Assembly: GCA_045654245.1 (NCBI GenBank)
Contig: JAZOMX010000024.1
Coordinates: 1-35,892, forward strand
Direction of reading: 5' to 3'
DNA: 35,892 nt
DNA from: UBA10677 sp045654245
GTDB taxonomy: Bacteria; Bacillota; Clostridia; Christensenellales; Pumilibacteraceae
The position numbers and the translations under genes are program-made. The notes under the pieces are model-generated. The model saw nothing but the letters and a program-made list of their open reading frames with translations. It had not been told where the DNA came from and did no database searches. Below, in pieces: positions 14,893 through 23,430 of this stretch. How positions within the stretch are numbered: position 1 is the stretch's first letter; every line of letters begins with the position of its first letter.

Positions 14893-15330
14893 ATGAAAGC
14901 AGTAATTCAAAGAGTATTATCGGCAAGTTTGACGGTAGAGGGCGAACTTATTTCGCAAATAGAAAACGGGCTCGTTATATTTTTGGGCGTAAAGAAGGGT
15001 GACGGCGTAGCGGAAGCCGATTATTTCATAAGAAAAATCCCTGCGTTGCGTATTTTCGAGGACGAGAACGGTAAAACGAACAAGTCAATCGTAGATAATG
15101 GCGGAGAAATCTTGCTCGTATCGCAGTTTACGCTTTACGCTAATACGCTGCGAGGCAACCGTCCTGACTTTTTGGAGGCGGAAAGTCCCGATAAGGCTAA
15201 CGAACTTTACGAATATACGCTTGAGGGCTTACTAAAACAAGGGCTTACCGTTAAAAAGGGCGTGTTCGGAGCGGATATGAAAATATCCCAAGTTAACGAC
15301 GGACCTTTTACTATAATTATGGAAAAGTAA
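14893..15330 (+). CDS. dtd: D-aminoacyl-tRNA deacylase
   Basis: The 145-residue protein is full length for Dtd, a cytosolic homodimer that removes D-amino acids (and glycine) wrongly attached to tRNA. It starts MKAVIQRVLSASLTVEGELI and has the catalytic-face motif SQFTLYA (77-83) and NRPDF. It ends in NDGPFTIIMEK, where Gly137-Pro138 is the cross-subunit Gly-cisPro motif that excludes L-amino acids. The usual form is NSGPVT; NDGPFT is a mild variant. AGGAG precedes the ATG. It is a housekeeping gene with its own promoter, next to a lipoprotein gene to which it has no obvious functional link. Confidence 0.95.
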   Translation: MKAVIQRVLSASLTVEGELISQIENGLVIFLGVKKGDGVAEADYFIRKIPALRIFEDENGKTNKSIVDNGGEILLVSQFTLYANTLRGNRPDFLEAESPDKANELYEYTLEGLLKQGLTVKKGVFGADMKISQVNDGPFTIIMEK

Positions 15331-15453
15331 AAAATTAGTTTGGAAAAATCGACTATATTTTTATATTAATTTTGTAGCAAAATAGATATTTACAAAATAT
15401 AAATTATGTGGTACAAATAAAGAACTAAAAACTAAAAAAGGAGAGATGAAGAA

Positions 15454-17163
15454 ATGAAAAAGAAAATGTTAATTCTTTTGACACTCGTGCTATCCGTTAT
15501 GATGGCGCTTTCAGGTTGCGGACGCGACGACTTTGAAAAGAGCATAAAAGACCCGTTCGTAAAAGCACCCGCACTTACGACGCAGACTTCGACCGCTTTC
15601 TTTGGCGCAGAGGCAACCGTCGTTAGTGATGCGAGCGCAGACGGCAGACTTATTAGGTTTACCAACACGAACGCGCTTGAGGGCGAAACTTATATCGCGC
15701 TCTACGACGTGAAAGAAGGAACAATAATTAAGTCTTTCACCAAACCCACTATGAGCACTATTCCCACGACTTACGTAGTAAATAGCGTAGGATTTTTGGA
15801 GAATTTTGAAAAGACTTACGGTTACGCCGTATCGTCCGTGACTATGCGTATTTCCGACGTTACTTTGGGTACTTACGCGCCCGAAAGTTACGACTTAACG
15901 CTATATAACTTTGACGGCTCGTCCTTTGCTTACGAGTCTAGCGAAGACAGCGTTCCCAGTTTGGATATGGTCGGAACGAACGTAATTTTCGGCGAAGACA
16001 ATCTTGTGTTTAACTATAAGGTGAACAAGCAAAAGGTTGGCTCTTTCGTAGCGGACACTTCGTTTGGTAAGTTTAAGCCCGTACCCAGCATTGACGTTGA
16101 GACGGAGAAGTACTTATACGAGTACAAGGACGACGATAAAGTAGCCGTTTACGACCAAAAGTTTAAAAAATTAGGCGTTTACGAAGCGCCCCGCGTTGAC
16201 GAGCCTATGAGCATTCAAATTTTGGCAAACGGAAACCTATTCTTCCAAGGCTATAATATTCTTTCGTCCGTAGATAAGGAATACGATATTCTTATTGACG
16301 GAACTAAAATCGACCTTATTACTGAAGTTTACAACGTTAAGAAGGATAAGACCGAAAAAGTTGATACCGATTATATCGTAAGTTCAATTATAAATAAGAT
16401 TAACGCGCACGCTGTTAACGACAGTTTATTCGGTCAGTATGAAGAATATATCCTCGAAACGCTTGATATGTACGAGGATATCGACAACGTCGTTCCTGCC
16501 GTTAAGATTGAAAACAAGAGAGTAAGATTTATGAACTCCACCGATTACGAACTTTGCGTAATTAATAACGACGGCGAAATCGAGGATACTCTCCCGCACG
16601 TAATTAGCGACCAGTTTATCATTACTACTAGCGACGAGTTCGGTGCGTACGGTATGAAAGACCGTTATTACGCAATAGAGAAGTTCACTAGTTTGAGCAA
16701 CGCTAACGTGTATATCGTTAACGGCGACGGTAAAGTTCTCGGACAAACGACGGTTAGGGCTAACAACAATGCGTCTTACTTCGTTGCTAACGGCGAGATT
16801 TACGACAAAGACCTCGGCTTTGTTTACGATTATTCGGGCGATACCGAATACGCCTTAAGTGGTTACGGCGTAAATAATATTTACTTTACGCGCAACATTA
16901 CCGACGTTGCTACGCCGTACGTTAAGTACTTCCGTTTCTCTAACGGACAAATGCTTGAAATTTGCGCTACGCCGACGGGAGCGCTCGTTGACTTCGGTGC
17001 GCAATACTATATCGTGTACACCAACGAGACTTATTATATGTATAACGAGGACGGAGTAGTTCTCTTCTCGTCGGACACGCCGATTAATATTGCTTACGAA
17101 GACGAGAACTTTAAGTTCGTTATCGCTTATACCGCTAGCAATATTTACAAAGTAACGCCGTAA
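15454..17163 (+). CDS. Large lipoprotein of unknown function
   Basis: The 569-residue protein has a lipoprotein signal peptide: basic MKKK, a hydrophobic core and the lipobox ALSGC with Cys22 as the lipidated residue, so it should be anchored outside the cytoplasmic membrane. The mature part is rich in Tyr, Asp and short beta strands, with repeated-looking pieces such as KYLYEYKDDDKVAVYDQK and YDKDLGFVYDYSGDTEYALS that suggest a beta-propeller-like fold. No catalytic motif is seen. GGAGAG precedes the ATG. A weak promoter (TTTACA 15389-15394, 17 bp, TACAAA) lies upstream. It converges on the AraC-type gene with a shared terminator. Confidence 0.75.
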   Translation: MKKKMLILLTLVLSVMMALSGCGRDDFEKSIKDPFVKAPALTTQTSTAFFGAEATVVSDASADGRLIRFTNTNALEGETYIALYDVKEGTIIKSFTKPTMSTIPTTYVVNSVGFLENFEKTYGYAVSSVTMRISDVTLGTYAPESYDLTLYNFDGSSFAYESSEDSVPSLDMVGTNVIFGEDNLVFNYKVNKQKVGSFVADTSFGKFKPVPSIDVETEKYLYEYKDDDKVAVYDQKFKKLGVYEAPRVDEPMSIQILANGNLFFQGYNILSSVDKEYDILIDGTKIDLITEVYNVKKDKTEKVDTDYIVSSIINKINAHAVNDSLFGQYEEYILETLDMYEDIDNVVPAVKIENKRVRFMNSTDYELCVINNDGEIEDTLPHVISDQFIITTSDEFGAYGMKDRYYAIEKFTSLSNANVYIVNGDGKVLGQTTVRANNNASYFVANGEIYDKDLGFVYDYSGDTEYALSGYGVNNIYFTRNITDVATPYVKYFRFSNGQMLEICATPTGALVDFGAQYYIVYTNETYYMYNEDGVVLFSSDTPINIAYEDENFKFVIAYTASNIYKVTP

Positions 17164-17195
17164 GCGTTGAGTTAAGAAAATTTATTAGATAAGAA

Positions 17196-17243
17196 AAGCG
17201 TGCTATATTTCGCATTTTACGAAGTGTAGCACGCTTATTTTTT
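17196..17243. terminator. Bidirectional terminator between lipoprotein and AraC-type genes
   Basis: AAGCGTGCTA (17196-17205) pairs with TAGCACGCTT (17227-17236). An inner TTCG/CGAA pair shortens the loop, and a T-run follows on the plus strand. Confidence 0.8.
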
Positions 17244-17249
17244 ATGCTT

Positions 17250-18056
17250 TTATTTAGGTTTATTTTCTGCGAGAGCGCTAGGTGGAGCGCCGTAGTATTT
17301 TTTGAAAGTTTTTGAAAAATTCGATAGGTCGTCATAGCCACTAGAAAAACAGGCTTGCGACGCTGAATGTCCGCTTTCGATTAGGCGTTTTGCTTTTTCC
17401 ATACGCAACGATATTATTTGCGAAATAATCGTTTTGCCCGTAACTGCGTGGAAAAGTTTGCTTAAGTATTGCGGAGTTAGGTGTAAGTATTGAGCGATAT
17501 GAGAAACTTTAAGCGACGGGTCGCAAAAGTTATTCGCAATATATTCATTTGCTCGCTCGGCGTAAAGCGAGGCGTTACTCACTTTTTCGCTAGCGATATC
17601 TTGACTTACTAGGTGTAAAACGGAGTAGAGCGTAGAAAGAACTGAGTAACCGCTAGGTTGACGCTCGCTTGGGGTACAAAGAGAGGCGAATTTTTGTTTA
17701 ATTTCTTCGCTAGCGCCGGGGTAGAGTACGGGATTATCAGTAGATATTCCCGCAGAGCGAAGTAATCCCTCTGCATTATCGCCTCTAAAAGTTATCCAGT
17801 AGTACGCGTACGGCTTGGTTTTTGACGAGTGGTAAGTTAGTTTAACGCCGGGCGGACAGTAAAAAAGCGCGCCTTTTTTAAGAGGGTATCGTTTGTCGCC
17901 GAGCGTTAGAAGTCCCTCGCCTTTTACGACGAAGTGGAGCATATACTCGTTGGTAATTCTAGGCGGAAGAAAGACGAGGTTGCTCTCGAAATCGTCGTGT
18001 CCGTATGAAATAGGGTATAACCCGATATCTTGTTTTGAGTTGATTGCTATATACAT
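17250..18056 (-). CDS. AraC-family transcriptional regulator
   Basis: The protein has 268 residues from ATG 18056. The N-terminal half is a cupin-like sensor arm (MLHFVVKGEGLLTLGDKRYP and GALFYCPPGVKLTYHSS). The C-terminal 100 residues hold the two HTH motifs of AraC/XylS proteins: VSHIAQYLHLTPQYLSKLFHAVTG, and ACFSSGYDDLSNFSKTFKKYYG ending in APPSAL. It probably senses a sugar and controls the divergent Gfo/Idh/MocA cluster at 18173. A TTG two codons upstream would extend the frame. I prefer ATG 18056 because a promoter places the transcription start at or next to it (see 18063-18091) and no Shine-Dalgarno is present, so the mRNA is probably leaderless. Confidence 0.9.
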   Translation of the reverse strand: MYIAINSKQDIGLYPISYGHDDFESNLVFLPPRITNEYMLHFVVKGEGLLTLGDKRYPLKKGALFYCPPGVKLTYHSSKTKPYAYYWITFRGDNAEGLLRSAGISTDNPVLYPGASEEIKQKFASLCTPSERQPSGYSVLSTLYSVLHLVSQDIASEKVSNASLYAERANEYIANNFCDPSLKVSHIAQYLHLTPQYLSKLFHAVTGKTIISQIISLRMEKAKRLIESGHSASQACFSSGYDDLSNFSKTFKKYYGAPPSALAENKPK

Positions 18057-18062
18057 ACTCAA

Positions 18063-18091
18063 ATTTTACCATATTGATTAAAAAAATACAA
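18063..18091 (-). promoter_or_regulatory. Promoter of the AraC-type gene, implying a leaderless mRNA
   Basis: On the minus strand TTGTAT (18091-18086), 17 bp and TAAAAT (18068-18063). Only six bases (TTGAGT) separate the -10 from ATG 18056. Confidence 0.55.
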
Positions 18092-18172
18092 ATAAAATAT
18101 TAACAAAATACTAACGCTTTTTAAAAAAGTGGTGTATAATACGATTAACGAAACGAAAGGAGAATAAGGATA

Positions 18173-19351
18173 ATGAAAACCTTTAGAGTAGGCGTTATAG
18201 GTCTTGGGCATAGAGGATATCCGCTAACTCGAGATATTCTTTGCGAAATGGAAGGGGTAAAGGTAACGGTGGTATGCGACCTTTACGAGGACCGTGTGGA
18301 GAAAGCGGCGCAAACCGTTTTGGAAAAGACGGGAATAGAGCCAATCAAAACGCTTAATTACAAGGAAGTAATCGCCAGCCCCGAGGTTGACGTAGTATGT
18401 ATTTTCTCGGACTGGGAAACGCATTTTCCGTTTGCAATCGAGGCTATGGAGGCGGGCAAAGTGGTTGCTTGCGAGGTGGGTGGAGCGTACTCTATCGACG
18501 AGTGCTGGAAACTAATCGACACTTACGAGAGAACGAACGGCACGCTATATTTTCTTGAAAACTGCGTTTACGACAAGGCGGAAATGATTGTGCAAAATAT
18601 GATTAAGGACGGTCTTTTTGGCGAAATCGTATTCTGTTCGGGCGCGTACGGTCACGAACTCTGCAAAGAGATAACGAACGGTACGAAGGAACGCCATTAT
18701 AGAGAGAGAAATTACCTTGCTAGAAACTGTGAGAACTATCCCACTCACGAACTTGGACCTATTGCGAAAATACTTAATATTAACCACGGCAACCGTATGG
18801 TAAAACTATCGTCGTTTGCAACCAAGTCGGTAGGACTAAAAAGTTATATCGCAAGCGGTGGCGAGCACGACGAGTGCGTAGAGGGTAAGGACTGGGCGCA
18901 AGGCGATATCATTATTACCGTAATCACTTGCGAAGACGGTAGCGTAATCCAACTAAAACTAGACACCACTTTGCCCCGCTCGTACAGTCGTGAGTTTTGC
19001 GCGCACGGAACGAAGGGAAGATATACCCAACTTTACGACGAGGTATTTTTAGCAGGCGCTAACGAGTTCCAGAAAGGTCCGTCGCTATTCGACGAGCAGT
19101 TTAAAAAATACGTACCCGAGTGCTGGAGCGCCGAGAACGAGGCTCTAATCAAAGAAAAAGGCCACGGCGGTATGGACTGGCTTAACTTCGAGGCGTTCTT
19201 TACCGCTCTACGCGAGGGCAAAGAAATGCCGATTGACGCCTACGATATGGCGTCTTGGGGAGCGGTTACCGCTCTAAGCGAACTCTCGATTAAGAACGGA
19301 ATAAGTTACGATTTCCCCGACTTTACCAGAGGCAAATATAAAACTAGATAA
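18173..19351 (+). CDS. Gfo/Idh/MocA-family oxidoreductase, GH109-like
   Basis: The 392-residue protein starts with a Rossmann fold (VGVIGLGHRGYPLTRDIL, then VVCDLYEDRV). The usual EKP motif after the fourth strand is replaced by CEVGGAYSIDECWKLID. The C-terminal part contains HELGPIAKILNINHGNRMV followed by SSFATKSVGL, a pattern I associate with the NAD-dependent glycosidases of GH109 (alpha-N-acetylgalactosaminidases) rather than with simple dehydrogenases. Such enzymes cleave glycosides by transient oxidation at C3. The GH109 match is moderate, and a plain dehydrogenase or dehydratase is possible. GGAG and AGGA precede the ATG, and TATAAT (18135-18140) is the likely -10. It is the first gene after the divergent AraC regulator and ends at its own terminator. 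Confidence 0.8.
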   Translation: MKTFRVGVIGLGHRGYPLTRDILCEMEGVKVTVVCDLYEDRVEKAAQTVLEKTGIEPIKTLNYKEVIASPEVDVVCIFSDWETHFPFAIEAMEAGKVVACEVGGAYSIDECWKLIDTYERTNGTLYFLENCVYDKAEMIVQNMIKDGLFGEIVFCSGAYGHELCKEITNGTKERHYRERNYLARNCENYPTHELGPIAKILNINHGNRMVKLSSFATKSVGLKSYIASGGEHDECVEGKDWAQGDIIITVITCEDGSVIQLKLDTTLPRSYSREFCAHGTKGRYTQLYDEVFLAGANEFQKGPSLFDEQFKKYVPECWSAENEALIKEKGHGGMDWLNFEAFFTALREGKEMPIDAYDMASWGAVTALSELSIKNGISYDFPDFTRGKYKTR

Positions 19352-19366
19352 CGAAAACAAGGCAAA

Positions 19367-19398
19367 AAAACACGCTAGAAATCACGCTGGCGTGTTTT
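19367..19398. terminator. Terminator after the GH109-like gene
   Basis: AAAACACGC (19367-19375) pairs with GCGTGTTTT (19390-19398). The 14-nt loop repeats CACGC, so a smaller alternative stem is possible. Confidence 0.65.
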
Positions 19399-19432
19399 CG
19401 CTAATTTTGGGATAAAAATGTAAATATTTGCT

Positions 19433-19461
19433 TTGACTTTAACGAGAAAAAGAGGTATTAT
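19433..19461 (+). promoter_or_regulatory. Promoter of the 19499-22562 gene group
   Basis: TTGACT (19433-19438), 17 bp and TATTAT (19456-19461), with AAAGGAG before ATG 19499. Confidence 0.65.
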
Positions 19462-19498
19462 ATATATAATCACAAATTAACTGGAAAGGAGATAAAAA

Positions 19499-20560
19499 AT
19501 GAAAGATATAGTAGTTGCCGTTATCGGTTGCGGAAGAATTGCAAGAAATTCGCACTTTCCTGCATTAGAGGGAATTGCGGGAGTAAGAGTTAAGTACGCT
19601 TGTGACCTTATCGAGGAGAAAGCGAACAAGATTAAAGAGGATTTTAGCAAGGTTGAGCAGGTTATTACCGATTATAAGGTTGCGCTTGCCGACAGCGAGG
19701 TTGACTCCGTATTCGTTCTTACGCCTAACTACGCGCATTATACCGTATCTATGGACGCGCTTAAGGCAGGCAAGCACGTGTTCTGCGAAAAGCCGATTAC
19801 TATTAACTACGAACTCTCTTGCGAAATGGCGAAAGAGGCTGAAAAGCAGGGCAAACTTCTTAATATCGGCGTATGCAACCGTTACCATAAATCGGTTGAA
19901 ATTCTCGAGCAAATGAACAAAGAGGGTAAGTTTGGTAATCTTTACCATATCTACTGTTCGTTTAGAAGTTGCCGTTCTATCCCCGGACTTGGCGGTGCGT
20001 TTACCGATAAAGAACAGTCGGGTGGCGGTGCGCTAATCGACTGGGGCGTTCACTTTCTCGACCTAATTTTATATATTCTTGGCGACGCTAAACTTAAGAC
20101 CGTTACTTGCGATACTTATAGCGAGATGGCGAAAGATATGAAGTCGTATAAGTATAAGTCTATGTGGGCGGAAGATACCGCTGATATTGAAAACGGCGTA
20201 AACGACGTAGAGGACTTCGTTACGGGCTATATCCGTACTGACAAAACGAGCATTTCGGTTAACGGATGCTGGGCGCAAAACCTCGACAAGAACGAAATGT
20301 TTATCGACTTTTTGGGCGATAAGATGGGCGCAAGACTTACTTACTGCGGTCAAATCGAGTTCTTCGACGGACAAACGCTTGAAACGACTACTACCTCTCA
20401 CGATATTCCCAAAATGCACACCGACGAGGATATCGCGTTTATCGACGCTGTAAGAAAGGGCGAGAAAACTCGTTCGCATATCGACAACGTACTTCAGTCT
20501 GCGTTACTTCTCGACGCTATGTATGCGTCGGCTGACAAGAAAGAGGAGATTAAACTATAA
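19499..20560 (+). CDS. Gfo/Idh/MocA-family oxidoreductase
   Basis: The 353-residue NAD(P)-dependent sugar oxidoreductase has the nucleotide loop VAVIGCGRIARNSHFPAL. The second-strand acid lies in YACDLIEEKA, the catalytic-lysine motif CEKPITINYELS is present, and the C-terminal family signature is GGGALIDWGVHFLDLILYILGD. These are the standard elements of enzymes acting on sugars, inositols or their lactones. It is the first gene of a tight group. Its stop codon overlaps the next start (TAATG at 20558-20562), so translation is probably coupled. The substrate is not evident. Amino sugar or deoxysugar derivatives are the best guess, because nagB and the rha genes are near. Confidence 0.9.
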   Translation: MKDIVVAVIGCGRIARNSHFPALEGIAGVRVKYACDLIEEKANKIKEDFSKVEQVITDYKVALADSEVDSVFVLTPNYAHYTVSMDALKAGKHVFCEKPITINYELSCEMAKEAEKQGKLLNIGVCNRYHKSVEILEQMNKEGKFGNLYHIYCSFRSCRSIPGLGGAFTDKEQSGGGALIDWGVHFLDLILYILGDAKLKTVTCDTYSEMAKDMKSYKYKSMWAEDTADIENGVNDVEDFVTGYIRTDKTSISVNGCWAQNLDKNEMFIDFLGDKMGARLTYCGQIEFFDGQTLETTTTSHDIPKMHTDEDIAFIDAVRKGEKTRSHIDNVLQSALLLDAMYASADKKEEIKL

Positions 20561-21372
20561 TGAAGAAAATCGGTTTCGTCGATTATTTTTTAAGCAATTG
20601 GCACGCTGATAACTATCCCGCTTGGCTTAAAAAAGCAGGCGAGAAGATAGGAAAAGAATACGAGGTTAGTTACGCTTACGCGGTTGAAGAAGTTTCTCCG
20701 CGCGACGGCGTTACTACCGACGAGTGGTGCGCTAAATACGGCGTGGAGCGTTGTAATAGCATTGAAGAACTTTGCAAAAAGTCTGACTATATCGTAGTGC
20801 TAGCGCCAGGAAATCCCGAACAGCATCTTTCCCTTGCAAAAGCGGTTTTACCGTTTGCAAAGAGAACTTATATTGACAAGACTTTTTCTCCCGACCTAGC
20901 GGTAGCGAAAGAGATTTTTGCGCTCGGTGAAAAATACGGTACGCCCTTTTTCTCGTCGTCCGCTCTTCGTTACGCTGACGAGGTTAAGGGAACGCAAGGA
21001 AAATCAATCATCACTACGGGTGGTGGAAGAAGTATCGACGAATATATCGTTCACCAAGCAGAAATGGTCGTTTCCGTTTCCGGCGGAGCGGACGTTGAGA
21101 GTGTAACTGCGCTAAAGCAAGGCGAAAATCAGTTCGTAGTGTCCGCTAAACTTTCGGGCGGTAAAGAGGCGATTATGGTTTACGCTGAGCCACTAGGCTT
21201 TACGCTTACCACCGAGAAAGAGAGCAAATCGGTTAATTCCGATATGTTCGGCGCGCTTATGAGTGATATCGTACAGTTCTTTGAGACGGGCGAGGTTAGT
21301 TTCGATACTAACCAAACTCTTACCGTTATGAAATTGCGTGAAATGACGCTCAAAGCGGTAGAAAATTTATAA
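20560..21372 (+). CDS. Rossmann-fold Gfo/Idh/MocA-like protein of unknown activity
   Basis: The 270-residue protein begins MKKIGFVDYFLSNWHADNYPAW, without the GxGxxG loop of classic dehydrogenases. It then has SDYIVVLAPGNPEQHLSLAKAVLPFAKRTYIDKTFSPDLAVAKEIFALG, listed here only as the family-like core: strand, His loop, then DKTFSPD in the place of EKP. SSSALRYADEV follows. It is clearly a relative of the Gfo/Idh/MocA group with a shortened C-terminal domain, and may be an inactive partner or bind a different nucleotide. It overlaps the preceding gene by one base and lies 14 bp before the FAD enzyme gene, so the three are probably made together. GAGGAG (20543-20548) serves as RBS. Confidence 0.75.
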   Translation: MKKIGFVDYFLSNWHADNYPAWLKKAGEKIGKEYEVSYAYAVEEVSPRDGVTTDEWCAKYGVERCNSIEELCKKSDYIVVLAPGNPEQHLSLAKAVLPFAKRTYIDKTFSPDLAVAKEIFALGEKYGTPFFSSSALRYADEVKGTQGKSIITTGGGRSIDEYIVHQAEMVVSVSGGADVESVTALKQGENQFVVSAKLSGGKEAIMVYAEPLGFTLTTEKESKSVNSDMFGALMSDIVQFFETGEVSFDTNQTLTVMKLREMTLKAVENL

Positions 21373-21386
21373 ATTTGGACTAAGTT

Positions 21387-22562
21387 ATGGAAATAAAGAC
21401 GATAGCAAAAGAGCCCCACGACGTAGTTGTCGTTGGTGGTGGAATAGCAGGTGTTGCGTCTGCGCTTGCGGTGGCGCGCGAGGGAAAGAGCGTTCTTTTA
21501 ATAGAGAAAGGTATTAACCTTGGCGGTCTTGCAACCGTAGGACTTATTAGTTGGTACGAGCCTCTTTGTGATGGAAAGGGCGACAAAATGATAAGCGGAA
21601 TTGCAGAAGAACTCATTTTGCTTGCTTGTTCCGTTGGCTACGACGATTTGCCTATTAAATGGGGCGGAAAAACGGAGAGAAAGAACGAGCGATATGCTGC
21701 ACATTATTCGCCTACCTTTTTTGCAATAGCGTTAGAAAAACTACTGCTAGACAACGGAGTAGAACTGCTTTACGATAGCCGTATGACTTATCCTCAAATG
21801 GACGGAAACGTGGTTACGGGCGTAATCGTTGAAAACGTGGGTGGACGAGAGTTTTATCCGGCAAAAGTGGTAATCGACGCTACGGGCGACGCAACCGTTA
21901 TGCATAGAGCAGGCGTTCCCACCGTTGTGGGCGACAATTTCTTGTCTTATACCGTACACGCTTTCGATTACGAGGACGCAAAAGCGTTCGTTGAGAAAAA
22001 AGATATGGGCGCGATTAGGCGTTGGAAAGGGTCTGGTAGCGACCTTTGGGGCAACGGCCACCCTCAAGAACTAGGACTACTTCACGGCGTTACGGCGCAA
22101 GACGTAACTAAGTTCGTAATCGAGGGCAAGCAAAGACTTTACAAAAAGTTTGAAGGACGAGACAAAGACTTAACGGAGATTATGACGCTCCCCACTATAC
22201 CACAATACCGCAAAATCCGTCGTTTCGTAGGCGACACGACTTTTATGGCGGTGGACGGCGAGAAGTTTAGCGATAGCGTAGGTTCAAGCGGAGATTTTAG
22301 ATATCCCGGAAAGAGATATGAAATTCCGTACTCCTGTCTTTACAACTCCGCTTTCCCCAACCTTTTGGGCGCAGGCAGAATAGTTTCTGCCGACGGCGAC
22401 GGCTGGGAAGTAACGAGAGTTATCCCCGTTTGCGCGCTTACGGGCGAGGTTACGGGAATAGCGAGCGCGATTGCTATTGAAAACGGCTGTTCGGTTGCAG
22501 AGATTGATTATTCCGTTTTGAGAGCAAGATTAATCGAAAAAGGCGTTGCGTTTAATCTTTAA
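21387..22562 (+). CDS. FAD-dependent oxidoreductase (FAD_oxidored type)
   Basis: The 391-residue protein has an N-terminal dinucleotide-binding fold DVVVVGGGIAGVASALAVAREGKSVLLIEKG, cited as a landmark for its GGGIAG loop and terminal Glu-Lys. It then has GGLATVGLISWYEPLCDG, typical of the PF12831 group with a reductase-like substrate pocket. A second family piece, VVIDATGDATVMHRAGVP, and a C-terminal FAD contact, NLLGAGRIVSADGDGWEVTRVIPVCALTGEVTG (short ends GAGR and CALTGEV), are present. It is soluble, with no signal peptide. It probably oxidises a sugar-derived hydroxyl in the pathway served by its two upstream partners. The start follows a weak site and lies 14 bp after the previous gene. 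Confidence 0.85.
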   Translation: MEIKTIAKEPHDVVVVGGGIAGVASALAVAREGKSVLLIEKGINLGGLATVGLISWYEPLCDGKGDKMISGIAEELILLACSVGYDDLPIKWGGKTERKNERYAAHYSPTFFAIALEKLLLDNGVELLYDSRMTYPQMDGNVVTGVIVENVGGREFYPAKVVIDATGDATVMHRAGVPTVVGDNFLSYTVHAFDYEDAKAFVEKKDMGAIRRWKGSGSDLWGNGHPQELGLLHGVTAQDVTKFVIEGKQRLYKKFEGRDKDLTEIMTLPTIPQYRKIRRFVGDTTFMAVDGEKFSDSVGSSGDFRYPGKRYEIPYSCLYNSAFPNLLGAGRIVSADGDGWEVTRVIPVCALTGEVTGIASAIAIENGCSVAEIDYSVLRARLIEKGVAFNL

Positions 22563-22569
22563 AAGGCGC

Positions 22570-22607
22570 GGTAAACGCTTGCAAAACACAACTTATTAGA
22601 CTATAAT
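22570..22607 (+). promoter_or_regulatory. nagB promoter with cre-like catabolite site
   Basis: TTGCAA (22579-22584), 17 bp and TATAAT (22602-22607). GGTAAACGCTTGCA (22570-22583) matches the CcpA operator consensus TGWAARCGYTWNCW at all but the first base and covers the -35, the usual place for repression by CcpA. Confidence 0.55.
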
Positions 22608-22643
22608 AAAAGGGTAAATTTAATTACTTTTGGAGGAACGAAA

Positions 22644-23366
22644 ATGAAAGTAATAGTAACTGAAAACTATGATGAAATGAGCAAGGTGACTGCTGAACTT
22701 ATTATCGGAGTCGTACAAAAAAATCCTAACGCCGTTTTGGGTTTGGCTACCGGTTCTAGCCCGATTGGCGCTTATAACTATATGGCGGATGACTGCAAAA
22801 AGGGTAACACTTCGTATAAAGGCGTTTCCACCGTTAACCTCGACGAGTACGTAGGTCTTTCGGCTGACCACGACCAAAGTTACGCATACTTTATGAGAAC
22901 TAATCTTTTTGATAAGATTGATATCGACCAAAAGAACACTAATCTTCCTTGCGGTGTTGCTCCCGACCTAGAAAAAGAGTGCGACAGATACAACGCGCTA
23001 CTAAAAGAAATGGTTCCCGACGTGCAACTTCTCGGCATTGGCTCTAACGGTCATATCGGCTTTAACGAGCCCGGTACTCCGCTAGACAGCATTACTCACG
23101 AGGTAAACCTTACCGAAAATACGATTAAGGATAACTCCCGTCTTTTTGCAAGCATTGACGAAGTTCCCAAAACTGCTCTTTCTATGGGCATTAAGAACAT
23201 TATGCAAGCAAAGAGCATTATCATTATCGCAAGCGGTAAGAACAAGGCAGAGGCTATCAAGGGTATGGTTGACGGCAAGATTGATACTGCTTTGCCCGCA
23301 AGCGTACTTCAACTTCATCCCTTCGTTACGGTTGTAGTAGATAAGGACGCAGCGTCGCTTTTATAA
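22644..23366 (+). CDS. nagB: Glucosamine-6-phosphate deaminase
   Basis: The 240-residue protein is full length for NagB, which converts glucosamine 6-phosphate to fructose 6-phosphate and ammonia in the cytoplasm, the last step of amino sugar breakdown. Diagnostic motifs are LGLATGSSPIGAY (phosphate loop), NLDEYVGL (catalytic Asp), and LLGIGSNGHIGFNEPGTP, with the His of HIGFNEPG. KTALSMGIKNIM and IIASGKNKAEAI follow. GGAGG precedes the ATG. It has its own promoter with a cre-like site and terminator, so it is a single-gene unit. It sits downstream of the GH109-like and FAD-enzyme genes, which supports amino sugar use. nagA is not in this window. Confidence 0.95.
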   Translation: MKVIVTENYDEMSKVTAELIIGVVQKNPNAVLGLATGSSPIGAYNYMADDCKKGNTSYKGVSTVNLDEYVGLSADHDQSYAYFMRTNLFDKIDIDQKNTNLPCGVAPDLEKECDRYNALLKEMVPDVQLLGIGSNGHIGFNEPGTPLDSITHEVNLTENTIKDNSRLFASIDEVPKTALSMGIKNIMQAKSIIIIASGKNKAEAIKGMVDGKIDTALPASVLQLHPFVTVVVDKDAASLL

Positions 23367-23387
23367 TCAACCGTTGAAAAATGAATT

Positions 23388-23418
23388 AAAGCCCGAGTTT
23401 AATCGGGCTTTACTTTTT
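23388..23418 (+). terminator. Terminator after nagB
   Basis: AAAGCCCGA (23388-23396) pairs with TCGGGCTTT (23403-23411), with a 6-nt loop, followed by ACTTTTTTA. Confidence 0.8.
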
Positions 23419-23430
23419 TAAGGAGAAGAT

